DNA from: Eustoma russellianum
Lineage: Eukaryota; Streptophyta; Magnoliopsida; Gentianales; Gentianaceae
DNA length: 64,000 nt
Reading direction: 5' to 3'
Assembly (NCBI GenBank): GCA_036186865.1
Contig: AP025054.1
Location: forward strand, 25,487,424 to 25,551,423
Position numbers and translations under genes: made by a program. Shown here one piece after another: positions 11,060-22,080 of the stretch. How positions within the stretch are numbered: the stretch's first letter is position 1; the number at the start of each line of letters is the position of its first letter. The notes beneath the pieces were generated by a model, which was not told where the DNA came from, did no database searches, and saw only the letters and a list, made by a program, of their open reading frames with translations.

Positions 11060-11127
11060 GTATAAATATATAAATTTCAATTTACCTTTGTGTATATATA
11101 GACTCTAGCCTAACGTTCTCGTTGCAG
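11060..11127 (+). other. Predicted intron 2 of gypsy 1 (inside RNase H)
   Basis: 68 nt from GTATAA to TTGCAG, phase 1, with CTAAC 16 nt before the acceptor as a plausible branch site. Removal rebuilds the RNase H stretch SDAS...GLG-CVLMQ that is broken by a stop in the unspliced frame. Gypsy 2 has an intron of 70 nt at exactly this codon. Confidence 0.75.
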
Positions 11128-12970
11128 GGTGCGTATTAATGCAGGGTGATAGGGTTATTGCATATGCTTTGAAACAGTTGAAGCAATATGAGCAAAATTA
11201 CTCGACTCATGATCTGGAGCTAGCAGCAGTGGTGTTTGCACTAAAGATCTGGCGCCATTATCTATACAGTGTAAAGTGCGAGGTTTTCACTGATCACAAG
11301 AGCTTGAAGTATTTAGTCACACAGAAAGAGTTGAACATGCGTCAGAGGAGATGGCTAGAGCTACTGAAATATTATGATCTGACAATCAGTTATCATCTGG
11401 GGAAGGCCAACCGAGTTGCAGATGCCTTGAGTAGAAAGTCAAATCATGCTAGACAGACGCCACTGGATAGAGAGATGGCAGAGTTTGATCTGGATATTGT
11501 CGATTCCACTACTAATGTTCTCCCTTCCTTGATTATTCACCATCTTTGATAGAGCGAATTAAGGAGGCACAGAAGGAGGATGTGATGCTCAGAGATGTTC
11601 GAGAAAGGACGTTGACCAGTTTAGTTGAGGGCTTCCAGATTCATGATGATGGCAGTATCTGATACCAAGGAAGGCTGTGTATGCCCGATGTTGAGGACCT
11701 GAGGAAGGAGCTACTGAAGGAGGTACATAATTCGAAGTTTTTAATTCATCCAGGTGCTACTAAGATGTATAATGACCTAAAGAAACATTATTGGTGGAGC
11801 GGGATGAAGAGACATTGTTAAGTTCATTGAGAGATGTCTTGTTTGTAAGCAGGTTAAGGCAGAGCATCAGAGGCCGGGAGGTTTGATGTTGCCGTTGGAG
11901 ATACCAGAGTGGAAGTGGGAACATACAACGATGGACTTTGTAGTAGGTCTTCGTAAGACAAGAAACGGAAACGACATGATCTGGGTGATTGTTGGCCGAT
12001 TGACGAAGACTGCTCACTACCTACTTGTGCTGAGGGACGTGACCTTAGAGAGATTGGTGACGTTGTATATTGATGATATTGTTAGTCTGCATGGAGTTCC
12101 AGTCAGTATCGTCTCAGACTGTGACTCGATATTTACTTCCCGATTCTGGTCAGCTTGTCAGAGAAGGTTGGGACGGAGCTACAGTTGAGCACCGCTTTTC
12201 ATCCGCAGATCGATGAGCAGTCTGAAAGGACCATTCAGACTCTAGAGGACATGTTGAGAGCGTGCACGTTGGATTTCAAGGGGAACTAGGATGGTACAAT
12301 CAAACTAATTGAGTTCTCCTACAACAATAGTTACCATATTGCCATCGGCATGGCACCCTTTGAGGCGCTCTATGGTCGTAAGTGCAGGTCCCCTGTTCAT
12401 TGGGATGAGGTTGGCGAGCGCATTATTACTAGTCTTGAGTTGGTTGATCAGATTAGAGAGAAGGTGAAAGTGATACGTGATAGACTCAAGGTTGCTCAAT
12501 ACAGGAGTAAGAGCTGGGCTGATTCAAAACAACGACCTCTAGAGTTCACGGTGAGCGAGAAGGTTTACTTCAAGGTGTCGCCTATGAAGGGGGTTTCACG
12601 TTTCGGTTTGAAGGGTAAGCTGAGGCCTCGCTACATAGGTCCATATGAGGTACTCGAGAGGGTCGGTACCTTAGCCTACCGGTTAGCGTTACCCCCTGCC
12701 TTGGCTCAGGTACATAGTGTATTTCATGTTTCTATGTTGAGAGGCTATGTTTCGGATCCAAGCCATGTTCTAGACGCGCTACCATTGAGGATTCGACTGG
12801 ATATGACTTACGAAGAGACCTCAATCAGAATCTTAGATCGCAAGAACCAAGTGTTGAGACACCGAGTCATCCCCTATGTCAAAGTGCAGTGGACCAACCA
12901 TACGGAGCGTGAAGCAACATGGGAGTTGGAGGAGCAGATGCGAGAGCGCTACCCGTATCTCTTCGATTAA
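11128..12970 (+). pseudogene. Gypsy 1 pol: RNase H, integrase and chromodomain-like tail (remnant)
   Basis: RNase H continues with CEVFTDHKSLKYL and NMRQRRWLEL, then HLGKANRVADALSRK. The integrase zinc-binding region (around 11,720-11,860) is frameshifted. The catalytic core retains TMDFV, SIVSDCDSIF and a damaged third motif (QSERTIQ). TAG at about 12,288 replaces a Trp codon in DFKGN-W. From 12,350 to the stop at 12,968-12,970 an open frame of 206 codons covers the integrase C-terminus (RPRYIGPYEVLERVG) and a tail with VQWTNHTEREATWELEE. In Tekay-like chromoviruses this tail is related to a chromodomain and is thought to steer integration into heterochromatin. Confidence 0.8.
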
Positions 12971-13003
12971 GGTACGTCAAGTTTTGAGGATGAAACTTCT
13001 TGT

Positions 13004-13016
13004 AAGGTGGGTGGAA
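13004..13016 (+). promoter_or_regulatory. Gypsy 1 polypurine tract
   Basis: AAGGTGGGTGGAA lies directly before the TG of the 3' LTR and is the expected plus-strand primer for reverse transcription. Gypsy 2 has AAGGGGGTGGAA at the same place. Confidence 0.75.
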
Positions 13017-15208
13017 TGTTACAAATGAAAAAGAAAAAAAACAAAACAACAAAAGTTGCTTTAGTGCCGTGAAATAGGGGAGAAAGGGATGGGGGGAGAT
13101 ATTTTTTTATTATTTAATTATTAAACTACTCTAGACCCCCACAAATCACTCCCCCATTTCAAATTTAAAATACCCAAATTTCTTTCCCCTCCCTTTTATC
13201 TTCCCAAATCCTATTCTCCATTCCCTCCATCAGCTCCCAGCCGCCCCTCTCCCTAACAAGAAGAGAAAAAATCACAATCAAGGCCAAGAAGAATAGAGAG
13301 ATCAAGAAGAAGAAGAAGAGGAGAGCAATTAGGAGAATTGGAAGAGCTAGCAAATTATCCTCAACTATATTCTATTTTCATCCTATAAATCCGAAATCAA
13401 GGTAGATGCCTCTTCCCCTTCAAACGGGTACGAATCATGCATGCTTGATGATATATTATGTGAATCGTTGTCTTTATTCGTTTTCAAATGGTAAATCTTG
13501 TATGTGTATGTTGGAGAATATGTGATGGACTGTCTATGCCTTATATATGTGTGTGTGTGTGAAATCGGCGTTATGATTTGGTTTGGATTGAGATCAACCA
13601 CATAAGAATTGGAAAATGTGGGATTTTTACGTTAGGAGCCTTTTAAATTTGGTTGTTTTGGCCTTAAAATATGTCCATCTAGCCCCGAATAGGTTGGGAT
13701 TGGGTTGAAAGTCGAAAACAACAGGTCTGACGGACGCGTTTCAGGGGTGGCACGTGGGACCCACGCGCGGCCCCTGACGGCGCATCCGAACACGTGTTGA
13801 TGTGTCCACTTTCGAAAGATGCGTCTCATTATAACGAGTCCAATGGCACTGATTTGAGGTCAATCAGAGTTAAAACGAAGATTTTATTGATGTTAGAAGA
13901 AAATAAAATTTAATAAAAAAATAATAATAAAATTCCAGGTCAGCGGCCGGTTTACAAAGGGCTGGTCTGGCCATTAATGGGCCGGACCGTGGAAAAAAAA
14001 GAAATTCTAGAAATTAATTTCTGAAATAAATAATAATAATAATTAATAATTGGTTTAAATTCTAGAAAAATATATTTAAATACCAGAAAATTTTAAATAA
14101 ACTCCAGAAAATATAAAATATTAAAATTAAATTATTTCCACATAATTTTTGATTTTTGGTAAATGTAAGTAATTAAAAAAATAGTAATAAATAGAATTAA
14201 ATAAGGGAAAAATAGGAAAAATTAGTAGAGAATTCTAGAAAATTAATACAAGCTAAAGAAAAATAAAGATGATGATAAATAACAACTTTTCAATATTCGA
14301 AAAATTTACGAAACCAAATATTGAATGCCGAAGATGTTGAGGATGGGCGCACGGGCCCTAGGCGACTTTGTTGTTGCATTCATGGCACGTGCATTGCATT
14401 TGGAGTGGGTTGAGATGTACAGGTCTCAGATGCTCAAGTTGAGTGAATGATGGTGTACGAGCCATGTGTACTCGGTCATGGTGGATCATGGTGTATGGGC
14501 CATGAGCATCGGTTATGGTGGATCGTGGTGTACGTGCCACGGGCATCGGTCAGGATGGATTGTAGTGTACGGGCTACAGGCATCCAGTCAATCCCGGGAT
14601 CATGCATTGCATATAGGTCTGGGGGCATAGTGCGTGACATGATTCTGGTTGCACGTGACACGTGAATGGAGCATGCATCACGTAGTTGCGTATCTTTATG
14701 TGGAGTGCTTTACTTACCGCATTTGCTTTATCTTATGCATGTTATATCATATCTATGTGCTATATGGCTATATCATTTCGGTATGCATGTTTTGTATTGG
14801 TTTGAGGCGGGCATCTACTGAGGGGTTTCTGTCACTCACCCCTACTTCCCAGGTGAGCTGGATGAGGATTACGAGCACATCTTTGTTGAGGATGGGACGG
14901 ACGTAGCTGAGTGGGCTGGTTGATAGCTGCAGCCAGGATACGAGGGGACCGTGCAGTTGTTTGTTCTTATTTATGCTTTGGGGATTTTCACAGATTTCTT
15001 TATTACTTTTATTATCAGAATTTTTTATTCCGTAATGTAATGACGATTATTGGAATTTAATTTAAGTTATGATTTACGTTTCCACGAGAAAAAAATTTCT
15101 ACATCATTTCTAACACGTAAGAGATTGATGCGACACTTTGTATTTTTCTTAGCGAAATACGACGGTTGCACCGTTTCTGATGCTAGGGCTCGGGAGCGGG
15201 GCGCTACA
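13017..15208 (+). repeat. Gypsy 1 3' LTR
   Basis: 2192 bp, TGTTACAAATG to GGGGCGCTACA. It aligns along its whole length with 5814-8019 apart from indels, notably the lost GACCCGG block. The hairpin array is at 14447-14580. Confidence 0.85.
14447..14580 (+). repeat. Four tandem hairpin units, gypsy 1 3' LTR
   Basis: Same layout as 7257-7390. Unit 3 is CGTGG/CCACG (14524-14528/14537-14541), fully paired, whereas in the 5' LTR it has one mismatch. Unit 2 is CATGG/CCATG (14487-14491/14500-14504) and unit 4 is TGTAG/CTACA (14561-14565/14574-14578). Unit 1 keeps ATGG/CCAT only. Confidence 0.8.
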
Positions 15209-15312
15209 ATATATATATATATATACATATATACATATATATATACACTACATATATATATATGTGTGTGTGTGTACACATACACAGACACATACACACA
15301 CATACACGTATG
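15209..15312. repeat. Compound AT/GT/CA microsatellite
   Basis: (AT)n runs with TATACA interruptions are followed by (GT)n and then ACACAT repeats, directly right of the gypsy 1 LTR. It is the right half of the microsatellite target also seen at 5790-5813. Confidence 0.85.
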
Positions 15313-15945
15313 CAGAGTATTATTGCAGACGTGTATTATGTATAAATACCTAGAAAACTTATCACTTGTTTTTTTTCTTGTTCCTCCTTCTAGAGTATTT
15401 GAATTTCTCCCTAAGGAGTTCGGTGGAAGCACTAGGTATTTTGGTGGCCGGATAATATTGAATGGCTCAGAATGATTGAAGTACTTCCAAGTTCCAGAAA
15501 AACCTAATGTTTCTAAGTTTGGCAGTAGTTACTTACGCCATTTAGCATGAATGAACCTACAAAATATTCCACATGCCTCCAAACAGCCAACAATGGTTCA
15601 TGCAAGTTTTAGTCCCTTGTTGACAACTGGAACGATATTAGAAAAAACAGAACAAATTGATCAATGGTTGTTTTTAAGTAATCCTGATTTCCTGTATAGG
15701 GGGTTGGTTAAGGAGAGATAACATGCTTGACGCGATGCCAGTAGTGCATCCATTGCCTATTAGTGTTTCCTAGACCTCCCTTCAATATTTCCAAATAGCA
15801 GACATGTCACTTTTGTGGGACTTATGGAGCTCTTTTATTCTCAAGCACCAAAGAGTCTAACATCTCTCTCTTCTTGCTTCCTTTGGACATCGATGGCGAT
15901 GGGGTACTTCTTCAGCCGCATACTAGTGAAGATTGTAGATAAAGC
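15313..15945 (+). other. Host flank with a possible short ORF start cut by copia B
   Basis: No complete gene is visible. The segment 15653-15800 repeats 3888-3965 with an extra block of about 68 bp. A pyrimidine-rich stretch (15855-15885) precedes ATG 15895, which opens a short frame MAMGYFFSRILVKIVDK that runs into the copia B insertion; right of the element the frame goes on for about 13 codons before a stop. It could be the first exon of a lost gene; I cannot assign a family. Confidence 0.35.
15941..15945 (+). repeat. Target site duplication AAAGC, left copy (copia B)
   Basis: AAAGC lies directly before the TG of the 5' LTR and again directly after the CA of the 3' LTR at 25423-25427. A 5-bp duplication is the normal copia footprint. 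Confidence 0.9.
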
Positions 15946-16007
15946 TGTTGGAGAAATTAAAATGGGTGAATGAGAAGTTAATGCTCAAAGTAGGGAAAAA
16001 ATAATTT

Positions 16008-16135
16008 GAAAGTCGGTTTCTTAACCGTAATTCAAATTTGAGAATCGGTTACTTAACCGTAATTCAAATTTAGAAAGTCACTTACGTAACCGTAATTTAA
16101 TTTTGAAAATCGGTTATTCAAATTTGAAAAGCAAT
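16008..16135. repeat. 32-bp tandem repeats in U3 of copia B
   Basis: Units read roughly AAATCGGTTACTTAACCGT followed by AATTCAAATTTG. The GGTTA...TAACC arms are inverted repeats. The array lies about 90-210 bp upstream of the TATA box, where plant LTR enhancers commonly sit. The 3' LTR has the same array at about 24398-24525. Confidence 0.8.
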
Positions 16136-16220
16136 TGTCTATTATCTGATCTAACGGTGGCAATCTGATCCGATGGTTGTGCTTAAGCTGTCAATTAACC
16201 ATCTTAATCAAATTTTTCCT

Positions 16221-16228
16221 TATAAATA
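16221..16228 (+). promoter_or_regulatory. TATA box of copia B 5' LTR
   Basis: TATAAATA lies 275 bp into the LTR, downstream of the 32-bp repeats. Its equivalent in the 3' LTR is at 24609-24616. It likely marks the U3/R transcription start shortly downstream. Confidence 0.65.
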
Positions 16229-16504
16229 GTAGCTAAGCTGACCTCTCTGGTCACACTCACTCAGAATCCAATATTCTCCTCTCCTCTTCTGCATACACGT
16301 GCTTTTCTCCTCTCTTCTCTTTCTACATTTTGCATCATGTCTGAGAAGTTCAGGGCATTTTACATGTTCATAGAGTTCATACGCTGCATTGCTGCTCGTC
16401 TAAACTGACTTCCGCTGCATCCTAGGAGACGATTGTTCCATCCGGTTGGGCACAATATACCATAGCAATACGTCTTAAGGATAAAGTCTTGGACTCACCT
16501 CGGA

Positions 16505-16690
16505 TCTCTGCTCAGCTGAGCTGTTGAGGTTATTGCCAAGCTGAGCTCTACTATTGTGCTTAGAACATTCGTTGTTCTGTAGCGTTGTCTTGCTGAGCTC
16601 TGTTTGTGCTGAGCTTTGCTGTTTGGCTGAGGATATTGTTCTGCAGCCCTGCCGTGCTGACCTCTGCTCGACTGAAGCGGCTAAAAGCTC
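16505..16690. repeat. Degenerate GCTGAGCTCTG repeats in copia B LTR
   Basis: Several imperfect copies of a GCTGAGCTCTGCT block alternate with GTTGTTCTG-like blocks, at 30-75 bp spacing. The same region is in the 3' LTR near 24893-25075. Confidence 0.65.
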
Positions 16691-17096
16691 AACTTTCGTA
16701 GTTGTGCTGAAGTGTTGAGGTCAGCAGATCGGTCATCAGCCCAGAACGCAAATACAATTGCGCTGACTGGATTGATCTGATCTGAATGATCAGTCTGACT
16801 TCAGTTCAGCTCGGCTGGAGGACTGATAGCACAGAACCATTGTTTTGAAGTGCTGTTCAGTTTAGGTCGGCAGGTCGGTTGGCTTTTCCGAACACAAACT
16901 CATTTGCGGTATGTGAACTATCTTGACTTAGCAGACTATCCAGCCTACCCTGAGCTCGGCAGGTCGGCCACTGCTTTATTCTAAGAGCAAATTGTACAGA
17001 AGTCAATCTGATGTGAATTATTCCCAACAATTCTTAAGACGTAATCGTTTTGATTCTGTACTGATTCCTGTTTGTTTCTGATCTTACAGAAACCTG

Positions 17097-17552
17097 ATGG
17101 AGAATGCAAGCTGTAGCTCGGTTCACAGCGCACACGTGCACAGTTCTTCCCTCATGGCATCAAATGCTGGGGTGCCAAGACATGCTCCTCTTGCGCAGGG
17201 TCCTACAGTGGCCCAAGTGGAGAAACTTGAGAAGTTCAGTGGGAGCTTCTTCAAGCGTTGGCAGCAGAAGATGATGTTCTTCTTGACTACCATAGGGTTG
17301 GCTACCTTTCTAACTGAGGACCCACCTGCAATGGATCCGCTGGAGGACCAAAACCCAGAATATGCAGAACAAACTTTCTGTTGAAGCATGGAACTTCAAC
17401 AATTATGTTTGTTTGAGCTATATTCTGAGTTGTTTGGACAAATCCTTGTATAGTTTGTACTGCACGTACAAAACTGCAAAATCTTTGTGGCAGGCCACGT
17501 ACGAAAATCTTGGTTCTAAATTAGGCATGATTTCTGCTGATTTGATTTGATT
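17097..17552 (+). pseudogene. Copia B gag, N-terminal part
   Basis: ATG 17097 opens 95 codons, then a frameshift near 17365-17384 moves the homologous frame to 17362-17552. Motifs are KLEKFSGSFFKRWQQKM and LTTIGLATFL in the first part and LSYILSCLDKSLYSLYCTYKTAKSLWQ in the second, which is the usual copia gag core. The C-terminal half with the zinc knuckle and the protease start are missing, replaced by the nested gag-only fragment. The deletion is therefore about 200-300 codons of the parent element. Confidence 0.8.
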
Positions 17553-17554
17553 CT

Positions 17555-20500
17555 CTTTCCATATTTACAGGCATATTTTGATTGACTTTCCGAAATAAAG
17601 GGGGAGACAATGCATGATTTAAGGGGGAGAGAGAAACTGATTGCATAAATCAAGGGGGAGTTGATTACATAAATCAAGGAGGAGCGGTTTGAAATTTCAA
17701 ATTCAAAATTTGAATTTATTCATGATTGAAGAGGGAGCGATAAGATTTAAATCATGAGTGTAGGTTATTTTGAAAATCATCAAAAGGGGGAGACTGTAGA
17801 GAAAAAGGGGTTTGAGTGATTTCAAAATACATGATTTAAACGTGTTACAAAGCAATGCATGACATATTGCACATAACTTGCCTTATATAGTTCATATATA
17901 ATGTTGCCGTACTAACGAGCCATGAAGCTTTAAATCTTACATCAAATGGCAAACATTTGTTGTGTTTGAACTATTTTCAGGTGCCACCATTAATGAACTA
18001 AACTAGTTCATTAAGTGAAGTACTTAGTTAGTTAAACTAAGTAGTTCATTAAAGGAAGCAATATTTGGACAAGGCACAAAGGCAACAAGTTGAAGAAAGG
18101 AAAGTCTTCCACTTCCTCTCCACACATTCACACGCCATTATACATATATATATATATACATATTTTCAGATTTTTCGAAAAAGGCACATACACATATATT
18201 CCAACGTACTACCAACACGTTATATATTTTACGAACGTATGTTAACGTCACACAACTATACTTAACTCATATTTATGAGTATATTCAGGTCTTATATCAT
18301 ATGATATAAGTCATGGTGATGACAAATTTAATACAACACGTTAAAAGGTTCTAAACCGAAAATTATCGTATCGAGCGAATACCGAAACTTCGCCAACGTG
18401 TCACGTACTTGCCATAAATAGATGGCCAGCCCCTACACTTCAAAAATAGCCATAAATTTCGTGGCTTACATGGTATGTGCAGCCATAAAATCATTCCATG
18501 TTGGCACACACAAATCTCCCCACATTAAGGCCAAATTGGGGAGATTCCAATTTCAATTTTGTCACATGCTTTAGGCGCCACTTTAAGATCAGCCTAAGTG
18601 CTGAATATTAAACTTTAATTTATGTATATTATGTGTAACATAATATATATAACATTTGCAAAAAGTTGGAATTTAATTAGAGAAAAATCGGGTAATCGAT
18701 AAATGTCGAAAATTCGATTTTCTACGTACACGACACATGGAACGTTTTTGGCACATCATTTAACATGTATCTAGACACTTTTTTCATATTTCACACATCT
18801 CAAAGTGTTCTAGAAAATTCAATTAAGGTCTGATTGGAATATACCATGTGTGTATTATTAAATGTGCACTATTTTACAAAGTTTGCAAAAATAAATTCAG
18901 CACATGCACAACCATGTCACACGCCTATTCCAGCTGAGTTGGAGCATATGTGGAGCTTTGTTGGCATCTTGATTGGTCAAGAATAAAGCATAAAATGTTG
19001 ATGACATAAAGGAAGGAGCTACACAAGGTAACATTTCAAACTTATGTCACATTTTTAACACATGCCGAACATTTCAGCATGTGCATATAGGCTGGCCGTT
19101 TTGAACATCTTAAATGAGCCATATTTTGTTGTCTTGAATCATGTGGATAATTTGTAGATAATTTGGAAGAGTTTTGAATATTCTAAGGAAACAAATAAGG
19201 TGATATTTTCAAATACCACACATGCTGAAAATTTCAGCATGTGTGGATGTATAGTGGCCGAAATTTTGGCCTCATTGGTGTCCAATTGTTATTCCATAAA
19301 TGATAAGAATATTGTATACTAAATGGTGATTGAATTATCCTTTGATTTCTTGGATTAAATCAATGCAAAATAGGCAATATTTTGAATAAAAGGTGAATGT
19401 TACACATGCTGAAATTTCAGCATGTGCAAGAGACTTTATGGCTGATCTTTGCATGCCTTCTTGGAGTTATTTGCCTAGCTAATTTTGTGTGATGATCTTG
19501 TGAATTATGGTAATCATTTTATGATGATTTTGACACATGTTTTAAGTGTTATTCTCATATTTGTCTAGTCATCAAGTGATGACAACATCCAACCAATCAA
19601 TGAGTGCCAAGTAAGCAAGAGTTTAATGATCATCCAATGAGAACATGCCAAGTAAGCAAAGACATGTCACAATGATGCCATATACTCGACTTAGAAGATA
19701 ATTTTCAAGAGGGGAAGAGGATCATAGGGGGGCGGCCAACTGAAGATAAAAAGAGAAGAAGAGACAAAACAAAAACAAGAACAAGCCTTGCAAATTCCAA
19801 GATCAAAAACATTTAGCATCTTCTTTTCTACACTCTTTTTCTTTCTTCTCTCTAAAAGCCTATTGTACTTACATTCATATATTTGAATGGGCTTCATATA
19901 GTCTACCACATATTCTTTATCATTGTAAAAGATTGATCAAGGTGTGATCAATCTTGCACTTGCAAGGTGGTAGTGTTCGTGATCATTGTATTCTTATACA
20001 AGGTTTGTAAAGGGTTGGAGTTGGTGTGTAACTCCATAAACCCTGTGGTAAGGTGTTATTTGGTGTTGTGTGTTCAGTGCTAACCAAGGAAGGTGTCCTT
20101 GAAGACTGAAGTAAGTTGTTTATAACCGAACCAGTATAAAATTCTTGGTGTCATTTACTTTCAGCACTTACTTACAGTTTCAGCATTGTTTATCATTTTT
20201 GATCACGTTCGTAAAAATAGTAAAAGAATTTCAAAAATTATGAAACTTTCCATAATCATAGCCACACGTCTTAAGGTTAATTTGACACAAGTTTCAACCC
20301 TTTTGGACAAGTATAAATCATCCAAACGTCCAAAGTTCTGAAACTGGTGCAGTCTGATTTTCAGGCTTGCAAAGGTTGAGACTTTGATTGTATTTGACTA
20401 ACTTCCCAAAAGAATTTTTCAAAACTGTTTCAACGCATTTAAATAAAACTTATAAGGGGTTAGTCTTTAAATTTTCATAGCATTTGGAGTTACGTACAAA

Positions 20501-20817
20501 TAGGAATTAATTTTTAAATCAGTCTACCGTTTCTGGCAGATTTGCGCAATCTGACCACCAACAAATTTTCAAGGGGTTATAGGTTGAATTTAAATCTGAA
20601 TATTTTAGGAGATACTCATAATATCTGAGGCTAAGTTCTCTCTAAACTTCAGAATTTTTGAATACCTGTAACCTAGTTTTCTAAAAGTTTTAATACTAGT
20701 CCTGAAAACAGAAACTGTTTTCAGAAGTTGGGTTTTTGGTTTAAAACAATTTTAAAAACCACATTTTCCGCACCCACTATTCAACCCCCCTTCTAGTGGT
20801 GCCTTGTAGATCCTACT
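17555..20817 (+). mobile_element. 5'-truncated fragment of the gag-only LTR family inside copia B
   Basis: The left 240 bp (17555-17794) match the 3' untranslated tail of the gag-only elements (GGGGGAGACAATGCATGATT and following GGGGGAG blocks; compare 52905-53105). A polypurine tract and one LTR (17795-20817) follow. The right border is the exact LTR end, directly followed by copia B protease codons. The 5' LTR and gag of this insert, and the copia B sequence next to it, have been deleted. Confidence 0.8.
17795..20817 (+). repeat. Gag-only family LTR 1 (inside copia B)
   Basis: About 3020 bp, TGTAGAGAAAAAGGGG to GTAGATCCTACT (last base A in other copies). It shares all landmarks of LTRs 2-4: the ATGAACT/AGTTCAT inverted repeat, the 20-bp palindrome at 18291-18310, three CACATGCTGAAA palindromes (19059-19083, 19219-19243, 19403-19426), and the CCCCCCTTCTAGTGGTGCC end. 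By eye it is more diverged from LTRs 2-4 than they are from one another. Confidence 0.85.
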
Positions 20818-22080
20818 TAGACATGTCTGCTCCAGCAGAGAGATGTTCACAGAGTACCAGTGTCGGAACAACGAACAACTTTACATGGGGAACTCGGCCT
20901 CTTCGAAGATCGAAGGTGAGGGCAAAGTTGTTTTGAAGCTCACCTCAGGGAAGCATCTGACTCTGCAGAATGTGCTGCACATCCCTGATATTCGGAAGAA
21001 TTTAGTATCTGGATCTCTTCTAGTCATGCATGGTTTTAGACTAGTGTTAGAATCCAATAAAGTTATTCTTTCGAAAAATGGCATGTATTTGGGAAAAGGG
21101 TACTTGTCGAATAGGATGTTTAAATTGAATGTCATCAATATTGCACCAAAAAGAGATTTGCCAGAAGAGGCTAATAATAATGTTTTCTTTTCTGCTTATA
21201 TGCTTGAGTCTTCTTGTTTATGGCATGTTTGTTTGGGACATGTGAATTATAAGTTATTACAACGTATGGTTAATGTTGACTTGTTGTCCAAATTAAATTT
21301 TGATAATAAAAATGCCAAATATGTGTTGAAGCGAAGATGACAAAGGCGCCATTTCCTTCAATAGAAAGGAACGCTGAACCTTTGGATTTAATCCATACCA
21401 ATGTGTGTGATTTAAAATTTGTATAAAGGAGAGGTGGTAAAAAGTATTTCGTTACTTTTATCGACAATTGCACACGATACTGTTATGTGTATTTGTTAAG
21501 TCACAACGACGAGACCCTTGATGCTTTCAAGGACTATAAAAATGAAGTTGAGAATCAACGTAGCAAACGAATTTAAGCAATTCGTAGTGATAGAGGTGGC
21601 GCATATGATACATCGTTTAATAAATTCTGTTCAGAACATGATCTTATTCATCAAATAACTGCACCTTATTCACCTCAATTAAATGGTATTTCTGAATGCA
21701 AAAACCGTACTCTAAAAGAGATGATGAATGCTATGTTGATAAGTTCGGGTTTACCTCAGAACTTGTAGGGGGAAGCAATTCTCTTAGCCAACTTCATTTT
21801 AAATAGAATTCTTTTTAAGAAGATGAATGAAACCCTATACAAGCTTTGGAAAGGCCACAAACCTAGTTACAAATATTTGAAAGTGTGGGGGTGTCTGACA
21901 CAAGTTGTTGTACCTAAACCAAGACAAGTTAAAATCGGGCCTAAAACGGTTGACTGCATATTTAGAGGATATGCGACTAAGAGTAGTGTTTATCAGTTCT
22001 TGGTGCACAAATCGGATATTCCTGACATACATGAAAACGTTATCATGGAGTCAAAGAATGCAGTGTTCTTCGAAGATTTC
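20818..22080 (+). pseudogene. Copia B pol: protease remainder, GAG pre-integrase and integrase
   Basis: The first codons after the nested LTR read HVCSSREMFTEYQ, which normally follow the protease DSGA motif, so the insertion point is inside the protease. The frame 20843-21340 covers the rest of protease (LTLQNVLHIPDIRKNLVS) and the GAG pre-integrase box (LWHVCLGHVNYKLLQRM). The integrase core is broken: FVTFIDNCTRYCYVY, IRSDRGGAYD and NGISECKNRTLKEMM are visible with stops near 21,423 and 21,576. The third catalytic Glu is kept in SECKNR. TAG at about 21,767 replaces Trp. Confidence 0.8.

Larger units (their letters stand above)
5814..15208 (+). mobile_element. Gypsy 1: complete but coding-dead Tekay/Del-like Ty3/gypsy retrotransposon
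   Basis: A 9.4-kb element has LTRs at 5814-8019 and 13017-15208, an iMet-type primer-binding site right after the 5' LTR, and a polypurine tract right before the 3' LTR. Its gag-pol is in the order gag, protease, RT, RNase H, integrase. The polyprotein ends in a chromodomain-like tail (VQWTNHTEREATWELEE), which points to the Tekay/Del chromovirus lineage. Stops and frameshifts occur in every domain. The two LTRs differ by many substitutions and indels, so this is an old insertion. Confidence 0.85.
15946..17029 (+). repeat. Copia B 5' LTR
   Basis: 1084 bp from TGTTGGAGAAAT to ATTCCCAACA. The first part holds three to four copies of a 32-bp repeat with GGTTACTTAACC, followed by a TATA box. The second part holds degenerate GCTGAGCTCTG repeats. 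Confidence 0.9.

Noticed and set aside
15050..15475. 141-codon plus-strand frame with IYIYIYIYTYIY
   Set aside because: It runs across the LTR end and the microsatellite.
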